The notes: a model not told the origin generated them from the letters alone. A stretch of DNA of 32,647 bases from DAOTXL01 sp034434895 (GCA_034434895.1 DAOTYI010000157.1:1-32647); one strand, 5' to 3'. Positions 1 through 11,653 are shown, counted from the first letter of the stretch. Made by a program: numbers and translations.

Positions 1-20
1 CCACCTCAAAACCCCAATTC

Positions 21-60
21 CTCCCCCTCTCCGCGCCGCGAAGCGGCAGCGGGGAGGGGG
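21..60. repeat. GC-rich palindromic hairpin downstream of the first gene
   Basis: A C/T-rich arm is followed after a GAA loop by its near-perfect complement, giving a long GC hairpin with one unpaired base and one mismatch. It lies beyond the 3' end of the minus-strand beta-sandwich gene. No T-run follows on either strand, so it resembles a dispersed intergenic palindrome more than a classic terminator. The rest of bases 1-141 holds no gene that I recognise. Confidence 0.5.
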
Positions 61-141
61 GCAGGGGGGAAGGGCAATCCGATCGCAAGCCCCAAAGGGC
101 TCCAAATGGCTCGGGAAAAAAGTTGCACATGGCGCAACGTG

Positions 142-975
142 TTATTCGATCCCTTTATTCTGCCTGTCCCTTGTTCCAGGCTCAATGGCCAGCCGGTCCA
201 CCTCCAACCACTGACGGCCCGGCGCGGCCAGCAGGCCCCACCTGAACCGCCCCCACGGCGTGGCGACCAGGTACTGGTTGTCCAGCCACATGACAAAGCC
301 CAAGGGGCCACGCGGCGCAGGGGCATCCAACACCGGCCGGCCGTCCACGCGGAAGCTGGCCCGCGCCACCCCCCAGTCCAGGATATAGGTGTGCCAGGCG
401 GTCATCTCCACGCCGATCTCGGCCTCACCGACCTTCAGCGCCCGCTGGATGGAAGGCCACAGGCGGCGGTATACGGGGCGCAGGTTCATGGCCAGCACCG
501 CCGGCGGTGCCAGGAGCGCCCATAGCAGGGCGGCCGGCCGCAAAGCGTCTATCACGGCCGCTTTCCAGCCCCACCCCGGCGCCTGGAGGTCCAGCTTGAT
601 GTTGGAGGGTGGCGAAGCGGCGAAGAACCAGGCAGCGCGGGGCAGGGTCGGCGTGCGCCGGCCGGTCATCAAGAAGGGGTCATTCCAAAAGCCAAAGCCG
701 GCGGTGCCGCGTAACCCGGTTGCCTGGCCGTTGATCGGGTGGGAAAAGCGGGCGTGGACCATCAGGCGCAGCGGCGGCTGCCAGGGGAAACGGCGGCGCG
801 GCCGGCCCTGATAGTCGTCTATCTGGGCGTTGGAGTAGGTATGGACATCGGCGTCGGCGGTGAGAAGGCGCAAGGCCGGGCCGGTGGTTTCCAACGCCCC
901 ATGGCCGGTTACGAAGCGGCGCCAGTATGGAGCAGGACCGGCAGAAAAATCGTAGACGGCCACCTCATTGTTCAC
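142..975 (-). CDS. Hypothetical beta-sandwich (concanavalin/GH16-like) protein
   Basis: A 277-residue protein without a signal peptide. I do not recognise a named family. The pattern of short beta strands with GFGFWNDPF near residue 95, WHTYILDW near residue 195 and FRVDGRPVL near residue 208 is typical of concanavalin-like or GH16-type jelly-roll domains, where the last segment is the conserved 'trial ligand strand' region. I see no EXDXXE catalytic motif, so enzymatic activity is doubtful. A hydrophobic segment near residues 142-162 could be one membrane helix. The start is GTG at 975, overlapping the end of the upstream dipeptidase gene by 11 bp, which implies translational coupling. It is the last gene of the lgt-dipeptidase transcription unit. 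Confidence 0.6.
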   Translation of the reverse strand: MNNEVAVYDFSAGPAPYWRRFVTGHGALETTGPALRLLTADADVHTYSNAQIDDYQGRPRRRFPWQPPLRLMVHARFSHPINGQATGLRGTAGFGFWNDPFLMTGRRTPTLPRAAWFFAASPPSNIKLDLQAPGWGWKAAVIDALRPAALLWALLAPPAVLAMNLRPVYRRLWPSIQRALKVGEAEIGVEMTAWHTYILDWGVARASFRVDGRPVLDAPAPRGPLGFVMWLDNQYLVATPWGRFRWGLLAAPGRQWLEVDRLAIEPGTRDRQNKGIE

Positions 976-2332
976 CCAGGAAGGTCATAAAGTGGATGAC
1001 CGTTTCGATCCCCCGGTAAAAGTTGGGCAGGTGTAGCTTTTCGTTAGGCGAATGCAGCCGATCGTCAGGCAGGCCAAAGCCCATCAGGATCGTCTCCAGG
1101 CCCAGTACCTTCTGGAAGGTGGCGACAACCGGGATAGAGCCCCCTTCCCGGACAAAGATCGGCTCCTGGCCAAAGCTGTGGGTGTAGGCCCGGAAGGCGG
1201 CTTTCATCGCCGGGCTGTCGCGGCGGATGATGGCCCCTTCGCCGCCGTGGAGGCTCCGCACCCGGACCCTGACCGTCGGCGGTGCGATGGCGGTCAGGTA
1301 GGCCGCCAGCAGCTCCGCGATCTCGGCCGGCTTCTGATCGGGCACCAGGCGCATTGAGATTTTGGCATAGGCCTTGCTGGGCAGCACCGTCTTGGTTCCG
1401 GCCTGGATATAGCCCCCCCACATGCCGTTCACATCCAGCGTGGGGCGGGCGGTCCTGCGTTCCAGGATCGTATATCCCTGTTCCCCCCAATCGGTCTGCA
1501 CTCCGGCCTCGCGCAGCCACACTTCGCGGTCAAAAGGGATCCTGGCCATCTCGGCCCGTTCCTCCGGATCAAGCTCCCGGACCTTGTCGTAAAAGCCGGG
1601 GATGGCCACGCGCCCGTTTTCATCGTGCAGTCGGGCGATCATGGCGCTCAGGGCATGGATGGGGTTGTGGACCGCACCGCCAAAGATGCCGGAGTGCAGA
1701 TCATGGTCAGGGCCGGTCACCTCCACCTCGACAAAGGCCAGGCCCCGCACGGCATAGACGATGGAGGGCCGGTCTTTGTCCAGGATGTGGGTATCGGAGG
1801 CAACCGCCACGTCGGCGGCCAGCAGTTCGGCGTGCTTGCGGATGAACGGCTCCAGGTTGGGGCTGCCCACCTCTTCCTCGCCCTCAAAGATGCACTTGAC
1901 GTTGATCGGCGGGTGGCCGACCGTTTCTTTGAAGGCTTCGATGGCCTTGACATAGGTGTACATCTGCCCCTTGTCATCCGAAGCGCCCCGGCCAAAGATG
2001 TCGTCGCCGATGATGGTCGGCTCAAAGGGTGGGGTGCGCCACTCCTCCAGCGGTTCGGGAGGCTGGACATCATAGTGGCCATAGATCAGGACCGTCGGGG
2101 CGGTGGGGGCGGCGGCCAGCCATTGGGCATAGACCACCGGATAGCCGGCTGTGGGCATGACCTCGGCCCGGGGGAATCCAGCAGCCAGCAGTTTATCCCG
2201 CAGCCAGGTCGCGGCCCGTTTCATATCGGCCTTGTGTTGCGGCTGGGTGCTGATGCTGGGGATGGTGAGGAACTCCTGCAGTTCGCCCAGAAACCAGTGG
2301 CGGTTGGTCCGTGCATATTCGAGAGCCTTCAT
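965..2332 (-). CDS. M20 family metallodipeptidase
   Basis: A 455-residue zinc aminoacyl-peptidase of the M20 (ArgE/DapE/CPG2/carnosinase-like) family, which hydrolyses dipeptides or related amides in the cytosol. Metal-binding signatures are in order: YGHYDVQP (His86, Asp88), GRGASDDKGQ (bridging Asp119), GEEEVGSPN (general-base Glu and ligand Glu near 152-153), ASDTHI in the next ligand region, and a C-terminal GFGLPDDRLHSPNE with the last His ligand. DLHSGIFGG in the middle marks the dimerisation (lid) domain. Length is normal for the dipeptidase subfamily. It starts 18 bp after the lgt stop and overlaps the next gene by 11 bp, so the three are probably one operon. The exact substrate cannot be told from sequence. 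Confidence 0.92.
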   Translation of the reverse strand: MKALEYARTNRHWFLGELQEFLTIPSISTQPQHKADMKRAATWLRDKLLAAGFPRAEVMPTAGYPVVYAQWLAAAPTAPTVLIYGHYDVQPPEPLEEWRTPPFEPTIIGDDIFGRGASDDKGQMYTYVKAIEAFKETVGHPPINVKCIFEGEEEVGSPNLEPFIRKHAELLAADVAVASDTHILDKDRPSIVYAVRGLAFVEVEVTGPDHDLHSGIFGGAVHNPIHALSAMIARLHDENGRVAIPGFYDKVRELDPEERAEMARIPFDREVWLREAGVQTDWGEQGYTILERRTARPTLDVNGMWGGYIQAGTKTVLPSKAYAKISMRLVPDQKPAEIAELLAAYLTAIAPPTVRVRVRSLHGGEGAIIRRDSPAMKAAFRAYTHSFGQEPIFVREGGSIPVVATFQKVLGLETILMGFGLPDDRLHSPNEKLHLPNFYRGIETVIHFMTFLGEQ

Positions 2333-2350
2333 CGGTCACCTCCATCATCC

Positions 2351-3196
2351 TCATCGCTTCCAGGAAAGGTGGCGCAGCGCCAACAGAGCCGATCCACCCG
2401 CCACACAGCCGATGGCGATCCACTGGGCCGTGGCCAGACCGCCGATGGTCCAGGCATCGGGGCGGAACATCTCGATGAAAAAGCGACCAAAGGGGTAGAG
2501 GATGAGGTAGGCCAGCGTCACATCGCCGTCGCGCAACCTGTGAGGCAGCCGGGCGTGGAGGGTGTACAGAATCAGGAACACCACCAGGCACCATAGCGAT
2601 TCATAGAGGAAGGTGGGGTGGAAGCGGGTGTTATAGTCGGTGCCGGGGGGCAGGGGCTGGTGAGGCAGATCGGGGTTGATCTTGAGGCCAAACCGGTCTG
2701 ATCCGGTGGGCGGGCCATAGAGCTCCTGGTTGATAAAGTTGCCCCAGCGGCCTATGAACTGGCCGAAGGCCAGGCCTGGCGCCCCCAGATCGAGCCACAC
2801 CAGAGGATTGAGCTTCCGCCACCAGGCGTAGAGTGTGACGCCCACGATGCCGCCGGCGATGGCCCCATAGATGCCCAGCCCCAGGAAGCCGCCATATTTC
2901 CATACGGCAAAAGCTTCGAAAAAGTGATGGCGGTAGTAGGGCCAGCCGCAGGGGAAGGTTGCATCAGGCGGACAATCGGCCGGTGTGGAAAAGACATGGT
3001 AGAGCCGCGCGCCGAGGATGGCCAGGATCACCGCCACGATGACCCCCTCCCAGGCATAGTCAGGGTTCAGGCCCCGCCTGCGTGCCAGACGGCCGGCAAA
3101 CCAGGTGCCCAGCACCACCCCGGTCATGATCAACACGCCATACCAGCGCACCTGAAAGGGACCCAGTTGGAAGAGAATGGGATGGATCGGATTCAT
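2351..3196 (-). CDS. lgt: Prolipoprotein diacylglyceryl transferase
   Basis: Integral membrane enzyme that transfers a diacylglyceryl group from phosphatidylglycerol to the lipobox cysteine of prolipoproteins, the first step of lipoprotein maturation. The 281-residue protein has the family N-terminus (Pro-Ile-x-Phe-x-Leu-Gly-Pro then RWYG at 17-20), several membrane helices, and the diagnostic signature GRWGNFINQELYG at 149-161 that holds catalytic and lipid-binding residues. HPTFLYES near residue 200 and PFGRFFIEMFRPD near 235 are also typical. It has a somewhat longer insert with two Cys near residues 75-83, probably an extracytoplasmic loop. The ATG at 3196 is preceded by a weak GGAG. It heads the unit that continues into the dipeptidase and is divergent from the CRP-family gene. 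Confidence 0.97.
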   Translation of the reverse strand: MNPIHPILFQLGPFQVRWYGVLIMTGVVLGTWFAGRLARRRGLNPDYAWEGVIVAVILAILGARLYHVFSTPADCPPDATFPCGWPYYRHHFFEAFAVWKYGGFLGLGIYGAIAGGIVGVTLYAWWRKLNPLVWLDLGAPGLAFGQFIGRWGNFINQELYGPPTGSDRFGLKINPDLPHQPLPPGTDYNTRFHPTFLYESLWCLVVFLILYTLHARLPHRLRDGDVTLAYLILYPFGRFFIEMFRPDAWTIGGLATAQWIAIGCVAGGSALLALRHLSWKR

Positions 3197-3298
3197 CTGT
3201 CTGCTCCATAATCAGGGATTTGTGCCCCCTGGCGGTCTGTGAACCTGCACCTTGCAATGCATGTGCCCGCCAGCTGACAATCCGGCGGCTCGTCAGCG

Positions 3299-3312
3299 CG
3301 GGTTATAACCCG
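3299..3312. promoter_or_regulatory. 14-bp perfect palindrome with a second half-site (candidate operator)
   Basis: CGGGTTATAACCCG is a perfect 14-bp palindrome in the divergent region between lgt and the CRP-family regulator. About 10 bp further on, GTTATGACCCG (near 3320-3330) repeats one half in the same orientation with one change. The pair lies 30-60 bp upstream of the -35 element of the regulator promoter, a plausible place for an activator or an autoregulatory site. It does not match the classic CRP/FNR half-sites. A dispersed palindromic repeat is an alternative. Confidence 0.4.
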
Positions 3313-3359
3313 TGCTGCACGTTATGACCCGCATTCTGAACCATCCCCCGCAAAGCCAC

Positions 3360-3388
3360 TTGAATTATAACACAGAATGGAGTATAAT
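3360..3388 (+). promoter_or_regulatory. Sigma70-type promoter of the CRP/FNR-family gene
   Basis: TTGAAT at 3360-3365 and TATAAT at 3383-3388 are separated by exactly 17 bp. Transcription would start near 3395, about 33 nt before the GTG at 3428. An in-frame ATG at 3377 lies upstream of the -10 hexamer and therefore cannot be the start if this promoter is used. Confidence 0.75.
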
Positions 3389-3910
3389 CCCAATCGAAGA
3401 AGCCTGCCGACACGGCCAGGAGGAAGCGTGCCCGAAAAAGGGTCGGACAAAATCGGTTACTTGCAGATGGTGGATATCTTCCGCGACCTGACCGAGGCTG
3501 AGATCGAGGAGATTGACCGGGCGACCACGATCAGCACCTGCCGTCGGGGCAAGATCTTGTACATGCCCGAAGACACGAGCGAAGTCCTGTTCCTGTTGAA
3601 GCAGGGTCGGGTGCAGCTCTACCGCATCTCCCCCGACGGCAAAAAGCTGGTCATCGCCACCATCGGACCGGGGGCGATCTTTGGCGAGATGGCCCTTATC
3701 GGGCAGGGGATGCACAACACCTTCGCCGAAGCGGTCGAAGACTGTGTGTTGTGCATCATGAGCCGCGATGATGTGGAGCGCCTGCTGATGACCAAACCCC
3801 AGGTCGCCCTGCGCATCTTTGAGGTCCTGGGCCGTCGCCTGAAGGAGGCCGAAGCGCGCCTGGAGGCAATCGCCTTCAAGAGCATCCCGGCCCGGCTGGC
3901 CAGCCTGCTG

Positions 3911-7309
<3,399 letters not shown>

Positions 7310-7365
7310 ACGCCTGCTCCCATCCTCACAGCCGAAAGTCGCCCGCTTGGGGCCTTCGGCCGGCG

Positions 7366-7408
7366 GTCGGCCTGCGCCGACCATGTTTCCGCGTTGGCGC
7401 AGGCCGAC
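7366..7408. repeat. Hairpin repeat in the leader of the PBP gene
   Basis: GTCGGCCTGCGCC at 7366-7378 is complemented perfectly by 7396-7408, with a 17-base loop. It falls in the 143-bp gap between the small zinc-ribbon gene and the PBP start, so it would fold in the mRNA about 60 nt before the PBP start codon. GGTCGGCCTGCGCCGACC at 7365-7382 can form a competing shorter hairpin. No T-run follows on the minus strand. It could be a dispersed palindrome or an mRNA-processing or attenuating structure. Confidence 0.55.
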
Positions 7409-7452
7409 ACCCGGCGCCCCAGGCGCCCAGAAAGGCAGATTTCCAATCGGCA

Positions 7453-7749
7453 CTACATGCGCCGTACGCGCCGTAGCATCTGGAGCATCTGGGTCCGGCG
7501 TTCATAGCTGATATCCGGCCTGGCGGCCAACGGTTCGTCACCCGTTACCAGGTCCAGGACCCTGTCCAGACTCTCGTCGTCGGCGTACCAATGCACCAGG
7601 CCGCAGCCAGGGCAGATCCAGGCGCGGGCCGTCACTGTGACCTCTTTCTGCCCCCCTTCTGCGGCGGCGTGGGTCAGGGTGATCCGGGGCCGGAACGGCC
7701 CGCCCAGCCCGGCGCCACAGGCGATGCAGGTGCGCGGTTCGTCTGTCAT
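7453..7749 (-). CDS. Small zinc-ribbon-like protein, function unknown
   Basis: A 98-residue protein with two CxxC knuckles, CIAC (8-11) and CPGC (46-49), spaced as in a zinc ribbon, followed by GLVHWYA. The C-terminal half is helical and basic (ERRTQMLQMLRRVRRM). I do not recognise a named family. Its start codon overlaps the urocanase stop by 4 bp (ATGA type), so it is translationally coupled to hutU, and the PBP gene follows after 143 bp. Nothing in the sequence indicates an enzymatic activity. A nucleic-acid- or protein-binding role is only a guess from the ribbon fold. Confidence 0.7.
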   Translation of the reverse strand: MTDEPRTCIACGAGLGGPFRPRITLTHAAAEGGQKEVTVTARAWICPGCGLVHWYADDESLDRVLDLVTGDEPLAARPDISYERRTQMLQMLRRVRRM

Positions 7750-9434
7750 CTCGGCGGCACCATCGGCAGGTGGAGGCCGTGCTCGTGGGCAAAGGCGATG
7801 GCTTCCGGGTAGCCGGCATCGGCGTGACGGACGATGCCCAGGCCGGGGTCGTAGGTCAGCACCCGCTTCAGACGACGGGCGGCGGCCGGGGTGCCGTCGG
7901 CGACGATGACCTGCCCGGCATGCAGGCTATAGCCGATGCCTACCCCGCCGCCATGGTGGAAACTGACCCACGTTGCACCGCCGATGGTGTTCAGGGCAAA
8001 GTTGAGCAGGGGCCAGTCGGCGATGGCGTCGGAGCCATCCAACATCCCCTCCGTCTCGCGGTTGGGGCTGGCCACCGAACCACAATCCAGATGGTCCCGG
8101 CCGATGACGATGGGAGCGCGGACCCGCCCGCTGGCCACGGCCTCGTTAAAGGCCAGGCCGGCCCGGTCACGCTCGCCGTAGCCCAGCCAGCAGATGCGGC
8201 TGGGCAGGCCCTGAAACGCCACATCCCGTTGTGCCATCTTGATCCAGCGCACCAGGTGGTGCTTTTCCGGGAACAGGTCCATGATGATCTGGTCGGTCTC
8301 GTAGATGTCCTGCGGATCGCCGGACAGAGCCACCCAGCGGAACGGTCCCTGCCCCTGGCAGAAGAGGGGCCGGATATAGGCGGGCACAAAACCGGGATAC
8401 ACCCACTCGCCATCAGGCCGGCCGCCGACCTTGACCCCGGTGTAGCCGGCATTGAAGGCCATCTGCCGCAGATTGTTGCCATAGTCAAAGACCACCGCCC
8501 CTCGCTTTTGCATCTCGACCATGGCCTGGCAGTGCTCGGCCATGGCCTGCATGGACCGTTTCTGATACTCGGCGGGGTTGCGGCGGCGCAGCTCCACCGC
8601 CTCCTCCAGGCTCAGGCCGTTGGGCAGGTACATCAGCGGGTCATGGGCGCAGGTCTGGTCGGTGACCATATCCGGCGTCACGCCGCGCACCACCAGCTCC
8701 GGCAGCACGTCGGCGGCATTGCCGATCAGGCCGATGCTTTTGGCCTCTTGCTTCCTGAGCGCTTCATCCACCAGGGTCATGGCCTCTTCCAGGTCATCCA
8801 CCACCACATCCAGGTAGCGGGTATCCAGGCGGCGTTGGGCGCGCCAGGGGTCAACCTCGACGACCAGGGCCACCCCCTCGTTCATCTTGACGGCCAGCGG
8901 CTGGGCACCGCCCATCTCGCCCAGGCCGGCGGTCAGCACAAACTTGCCCTTGAGGCTGGCGTCGGGGCCATAGTGTTTCCGCGCCGCAGCGGCCAGTGTC
9001 TCGTAGGTGCCCTGCAGAATACCCTGGGTGCCGATATAGATCCAGCTTCCGGCCGTCATCTGGCCATACATGATCAGGCCGGCCGCTTCCCAGCGGTCAA
9101 AGTTCTCCTGGGTGGCCCAATGGGGCACAATGTTGGTGTTGGCGATGACCACCCGGGGCGCATCTTCGTAGGTCTGGAACACACCCACCGGCTTGCCGCT
9201 CTGCACCAGCAACGTCTCGTCCGGCTCCAGGTTCCGCAGGCTGTCCAGGATGGCATCAAAGCACTCCCAATTGCGCGCCGCCCGGCCCCGCCCACCGTAG
9301 ACGATCAGGTGTTCGGGGTCGCCGGCCACTTCCGGGTCCAGGTTGTGCTGGATCATCCGATAGGCCGCCTCGATCAGCCAGTTTTTGCACGTCAGTTGCG
9401 TTCCCCGTGGGGGGTGAATGACTCGTTTGGGCAT
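7746..9434 (-). CDS. hutU: Urocanate hydratase (urocanase)
   Basis: Catalyses hydration of urocanate to 4-imidazolone-5-propionate with tightly bound NAD+ as electrophile, the second step of histidine degradation. The 562 residues are the full family length. Visible signatures include GLGEMGGAQP at 170-179 (NAD-binding glycine-rich loop), the urocanase signature FQGLPSRICWLGYG with the conserved Cys415, and the C-terminal SVASPNRETEGM and HHGGGVGIGYS blocks. It lies 12 bp after glnA and overlaps the zinc-ribbon gene by 4 bp. No histidase, imidazolonepropionase or formiminoglutamate-processing gene is in the window, so the pathway would have to be completed elsewhere. A Cys replaces the more usual Ser in DHLDCGSVASP, beside the signature region. 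Confidence 0.97.
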   Translation of the reverse strand: MPKRVIHPPRGTQLTCKNWLIEAAYRMIQHNLDPEVAGDPEHLIVYGGRGRAARNWECFDAILDSLRNLEPDETLLVQSGKPVGVFQTYEDAPRVVIANTNIVPHWATQENFDRWEAAGLIMYGQMTAGSWIYIGTQGILQGTYETLAAAARKHYGPDASLKGKFVLTAGLGEMGGAQPLAVKMNEGVALVVEVDPWRAQRRLDTRYLDVVVDDLEEAMTLVDEALRKQEAKSIGLIGNAADVLPELVVRGVTPDMVTDQTCAHDPLMYLPNGLSLEEAVELRRRNPAEYQKRSMQAMAEHCQAMVEMQKRGAVVFDYGNNLRQMAFNAGYTGVKVGGRPDGEWVYPGFVPAYIRPLFCQGQGPFRWVALSGDPQDIYETDQIIMDLFPEKHHLVRWIKMAQRDVAFQGLPSRICWLGYGERDRAGLAFNEAVASGRVRAPIVIGRDHLDCGSVASPNRETEGMLDGSDAIADWPLLNFALNTIGGATWVSFHHGGGVGIGYSLHAGQVIVADGTPAAARRLKRVLTYDPGLGIVRHADAGYPEAIAFAHEHGLHLPMVPPR

Positions 9435-9446
9435 GGCATGTTCCTT

Positions 9447-10868
9447 TCACACGTCGAAATACAGCGCCATCTCATACGGGTGGGGCCGGTCACGTACCTG
9501 TAGATACTCCTGGTTCATTTTGTAATCAATCCAATCGTGGATAAAGCCGGCATCCATCACGCCGCCAGCCAGCAGAAACTCGTGGTCGTCGGCCAGGGCT
9601 GCCAGCGCCTCGCGCAGTGAGGCCGGCAAGCCCTTGATCTTTTTCCGCTCTTCGGCGCTCCAGGCAAAGACATTGGTATCAAAGGGGCCAAAGCCGGCGG
9701 CAGTGGGGTCAATCTGCTTCATGATGCCGTCCAGCCCGGCCATCAGTTGCGCCGCCAGGGCCAGATAGACGTTGCAGGTGGCGTCGGGGGGACGGAACTC
9801 GATCCGCTGGTCGGTCGGGTTGCCGGCATACTTGGGGATACGCACCGCCGCGCTGCGGTTGCCGACCGAGAAGAAGAGGTTGACCGGCGCCTCATAGCCC
9901 GGCACCAGCCGCCGGAAGGAGTTGGTGCTGGGGTTGGTGAAGGCCAGCAACGCCGGGCCGTGGCTCAACAACCCGCCGATATAGTGCAGCGCCACCTGAC
10001 TCAGCGCGGCGTAGCCCTGGGGGTCATAGAACAGCGACAGGCCATCCTTGATGAGCATCTGGTGAAAGTGCATGCCGTTGCCCGCCTCGCCAAAGAGCGG
10101 TTTGGGCATAAAGGTCACCGTCTGGCCGTGGGCGGCGGCTGTCATCTTGGCCACATACTTGACTTTCATGGTCGCATCGGCGCTTTCCAGCAGGCCCATC
10201 ATCGGCGTCTCGATCTCTACCTGGCCTGGCCCCCCGACTTCGTGATGGTGGTACTTGACCGGCACCCCCATCGCCTCCAAATGCAGACACATCTCGCTGC
10301 GCAGGTTGTAGAGCGAGTCACGAGGCGGGTGGGCATGGTAGCCGCCGTGCATGGGGATATAATGCCCCAGTCCTCCTTCCGCACTGTTCCACATCCCCTC
10401 CGCCGACTCCAGCCGGTAGCCCACACGGTGGATCTCATTTTCAAAGGCCACCGAGCGAAAGATATAGAACTCGAACTCCGGCCCCCAGCGGCTCTCCTGG
10501 GCGATCCCCAGTTCGCGCAGATAGGCCTCGGCGCGGCGGGCAATATTGCGCGGGTCGCGGGGGAACTCCTGCCGGGTATCCGCCTCCCTGGCCGAGCAGA
10601 GAAAGCTGAGGGTGGGGGCTTCCCAGAAGGGGTCCACAAACCCGGTCGCCAGGTCAGGCACGACGACCATATCGCCAGCCTTCAACGGCTTAAGCCCCAC
10701 GCTGGAGGCGTCAAAGCCCACCCCCTCCTCCAGGAGGGCGGGGGTGAATTGGGCGGCAGGCAAGGTCACATGATGCCAGCGCCCCCACAGGTCGGTGTAC
10801 TTGAGGTCCACCATCTTGATGTCATGATGGGTGACGAACCACCTGGCCTCATCAAAACTTTGGAACAT
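9447..10868 (-). CDS. glnA: Glutamine synthetase, type I family
   Basis: ATP-dependent ligation of ammonia to glutamate; dodecameric cytosolic enzyme. The 473 residues contain the beta-grasp N-terminal domain with the FDASSV latch (52-57; FDGSS is more common), the metal-binding GPEFEFYIF segment, the ATP-binding KPLFGEAGNGMHFHQ segment, the NPSTNSFRRLVPGYEAP glutamate flap/ammonium region and the RIEFRPPDATCNVYLA block. The C-terminal loop that carries the adenylylated Tyr in enterobacterial enzymes reads NVFAWSAEERKKI and has no Tyr, so adenylylation control is unlikely. A GAGGAG lies upstream of the ATG. It sits 19 bp after the nitroreductase gene and 12 bp before hutU. The pairing with urocanase suggests linked histidine, glutamate and ammonia metabolism. 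Confidence 0.95.
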   Translation of the reverse strand: MFQSFDEARWFVTHHDIKMVDLKYTDLWGRWHHVTLPAAQFTPALLEEGVGFDASSVGLKPLKAGDMVVVPDLATGFVDPFWEAPTLSFLCSAREADTRQEFPRDPRNIARRAEAYLRELGIAQESRWGPEFEFYIFRSVAFENEIHRVGYRLESAEGMWNSAEGGLGHYIPMHGGYHAHPPRDSLYNLRSEMCLHLEAMGVPVKYHHHEVGGPGQVEIETPMMGLLESADATMKVKYVAKMTAAAHGQTVTFMPKPLFGEAGNGMHFHQMLIKDGLSLFYDPQGYAALSQVALHYIGGLLSHGPALLAFTNPSTNSFRRLVPGYEAPVNLFFSVGNRSAAVRIPKYAGNPTDQRIEFRPPDATCNVYLALAAQLMAGLDGIMKQIDPTAAGFGPFDTNVFAWSAEERKKIKGLPASLREALAALADDHEFLLAGGVMDAGFIHDWIDYKMNQEYLQVRDRPHPYEMALYFDV

Positions 10869-10887
10869 CCTGTCTGCTCCTCATGGC

Positions 10888-11394
10888 TCACCACTTTTCA
10901 TGGTGGACGCGCTTGGGGTCGTACTGGGTGCGCGGCTTTTCCTCCACGGCGGGATGGCCGATGGCAACCAGGCACAACACGCCGATATGATCGGGGATGT
11001 CCAGCAGGTCCCGGACATCCTTTTGCCGTTTCTTACTGGGATAGACGCTGATCCACACCCCGCCCAACCCCAGGGCTGTGGCTGCCAGCAACAGGTTTTG
11101 GGTGGCCGCACAGGTATCCTCTACCCAGTGTCGCTCCGAGACCTCTTCATCGCCGCACACAACCACGGCCAGCGGGGCCTTTTCCAACATATAAGCATAT
11201 CTGTGGACTTTAGCCAATCTGTCCAGCAGCTTGCGCTTGCGCACCACCACAAAATGCCAGGGCCGCAAGTCCTGGGCAGAGGGCGCAGCCATGGCCGCTT
11301 TGAGCATCGCTTCCACCTGCTCATCCTCTACCGGTTCGTCGGTATATTCCCGGATGCTGCGCCGGGCGTACATCAGTTCCAGCAAGTCATTCAC
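10888..11394 (-). CDS. Nitroreductase-family flavoprotein
   Basis: A 168-residue FMN-dependent oxidoreductase of the nitroreductase superfamily. The N-terminus has the FMN-binding RRSIREYTDEPV motif, AAMAAPSAQDLRPWHFVVV follows, and LLLAATALGLGGVWIS lies in the second half. Many such proteins reduce nitroaromatics or quinones, but the physiological substrate is not predictable. The start is GTG at 11394: AGGAGGG is centred about 10 bases upstream and the family motif begins at residue 9. Its promoter (11465-11492, minus strand) drives what looks like the nitroreductase-glnA-hutU-zinc-ribbon-PBP series. It is divergent from lexA. Confidence 0.9.
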   Translation of the reverse strand: MNDLLELMYARRSIREYTDEPVEDEQVEAMLKAAMAAPSAQDLRPWHFVVVRKRKLLDRLAKVHRYAYMLEKAPLAVVVCGDEEVSERHWVEDTCAATQNLLLAATALGLGGVWISVYPSKKRQKDVRDLLDIPDHIGVLCLVAIGHPAVEEKPRTQYDPKRVHHEKW

Positions 11395-11464
11395 CGCTTC
11401 CCTCCTCGCATCATCTCTGAAGGCGGAGAGCACTCCGCTTTGAGCCGGCTGCCACTTGATCCTT

Positions 11465-11492
11465 ATTATACCGAATCTGGCGCAAAAGCCAA
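11465..11492 (-). promoter_or_regulatory. Candidate promoter of the nitroreductase-glnA-hutU unit
   Basis: On the minus strand TATAAT is at 11470-11465 and TTGGCT at 11492-11487 (16-bp spacer). Transcription would begin near 11457, giving a roughly 60-nt leader to the GTG at 11394. The -10 hexamer is perfect and the -35 matches four of six. Confidence 0.55.
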
Positions 11493-11506
11493 ACTGGACC
11501 CCCTGA

Positions 11507-11538
11507 GGGGTGTTCGAAGCAGAAGAATGGAACACCCC
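11507..11538. promoter_or_regulatory. 9-bp inverted repeat upstream of the nitroreductase promoter
   Basis: GGGGTGTTC at 11507-11515 and its exact complement GAACACCCC at 11530-11538 flank 14 bases. The element begins 15 bp upstream of the nitroreductase -35 hexamer, in the divergent region with lexA. It may be an operator, but it could equally be a terminator-like stem or chance. The remaining sequence of the 353-bp divergent gap up to 11650 shows no gene. Confidence 0.3.
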
Positions 11539-11653
11539 GCCCGCTCTGCTCCCGCCGGGTCTGGGACCTGGCAGCCCCTACTGGCGGAGATCACAGACCC
11601 CCGCCGAGCAAGGGATGAAACCGATTCTCTCCAGATCACATGAAAACTGGTAC

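Noticed and set aside
7770..9503. 577-codon plus-strand frame opposite urocanase
   Set aside because: Antisense to hutU, whose protein is conserved along its whole length; no independent support.
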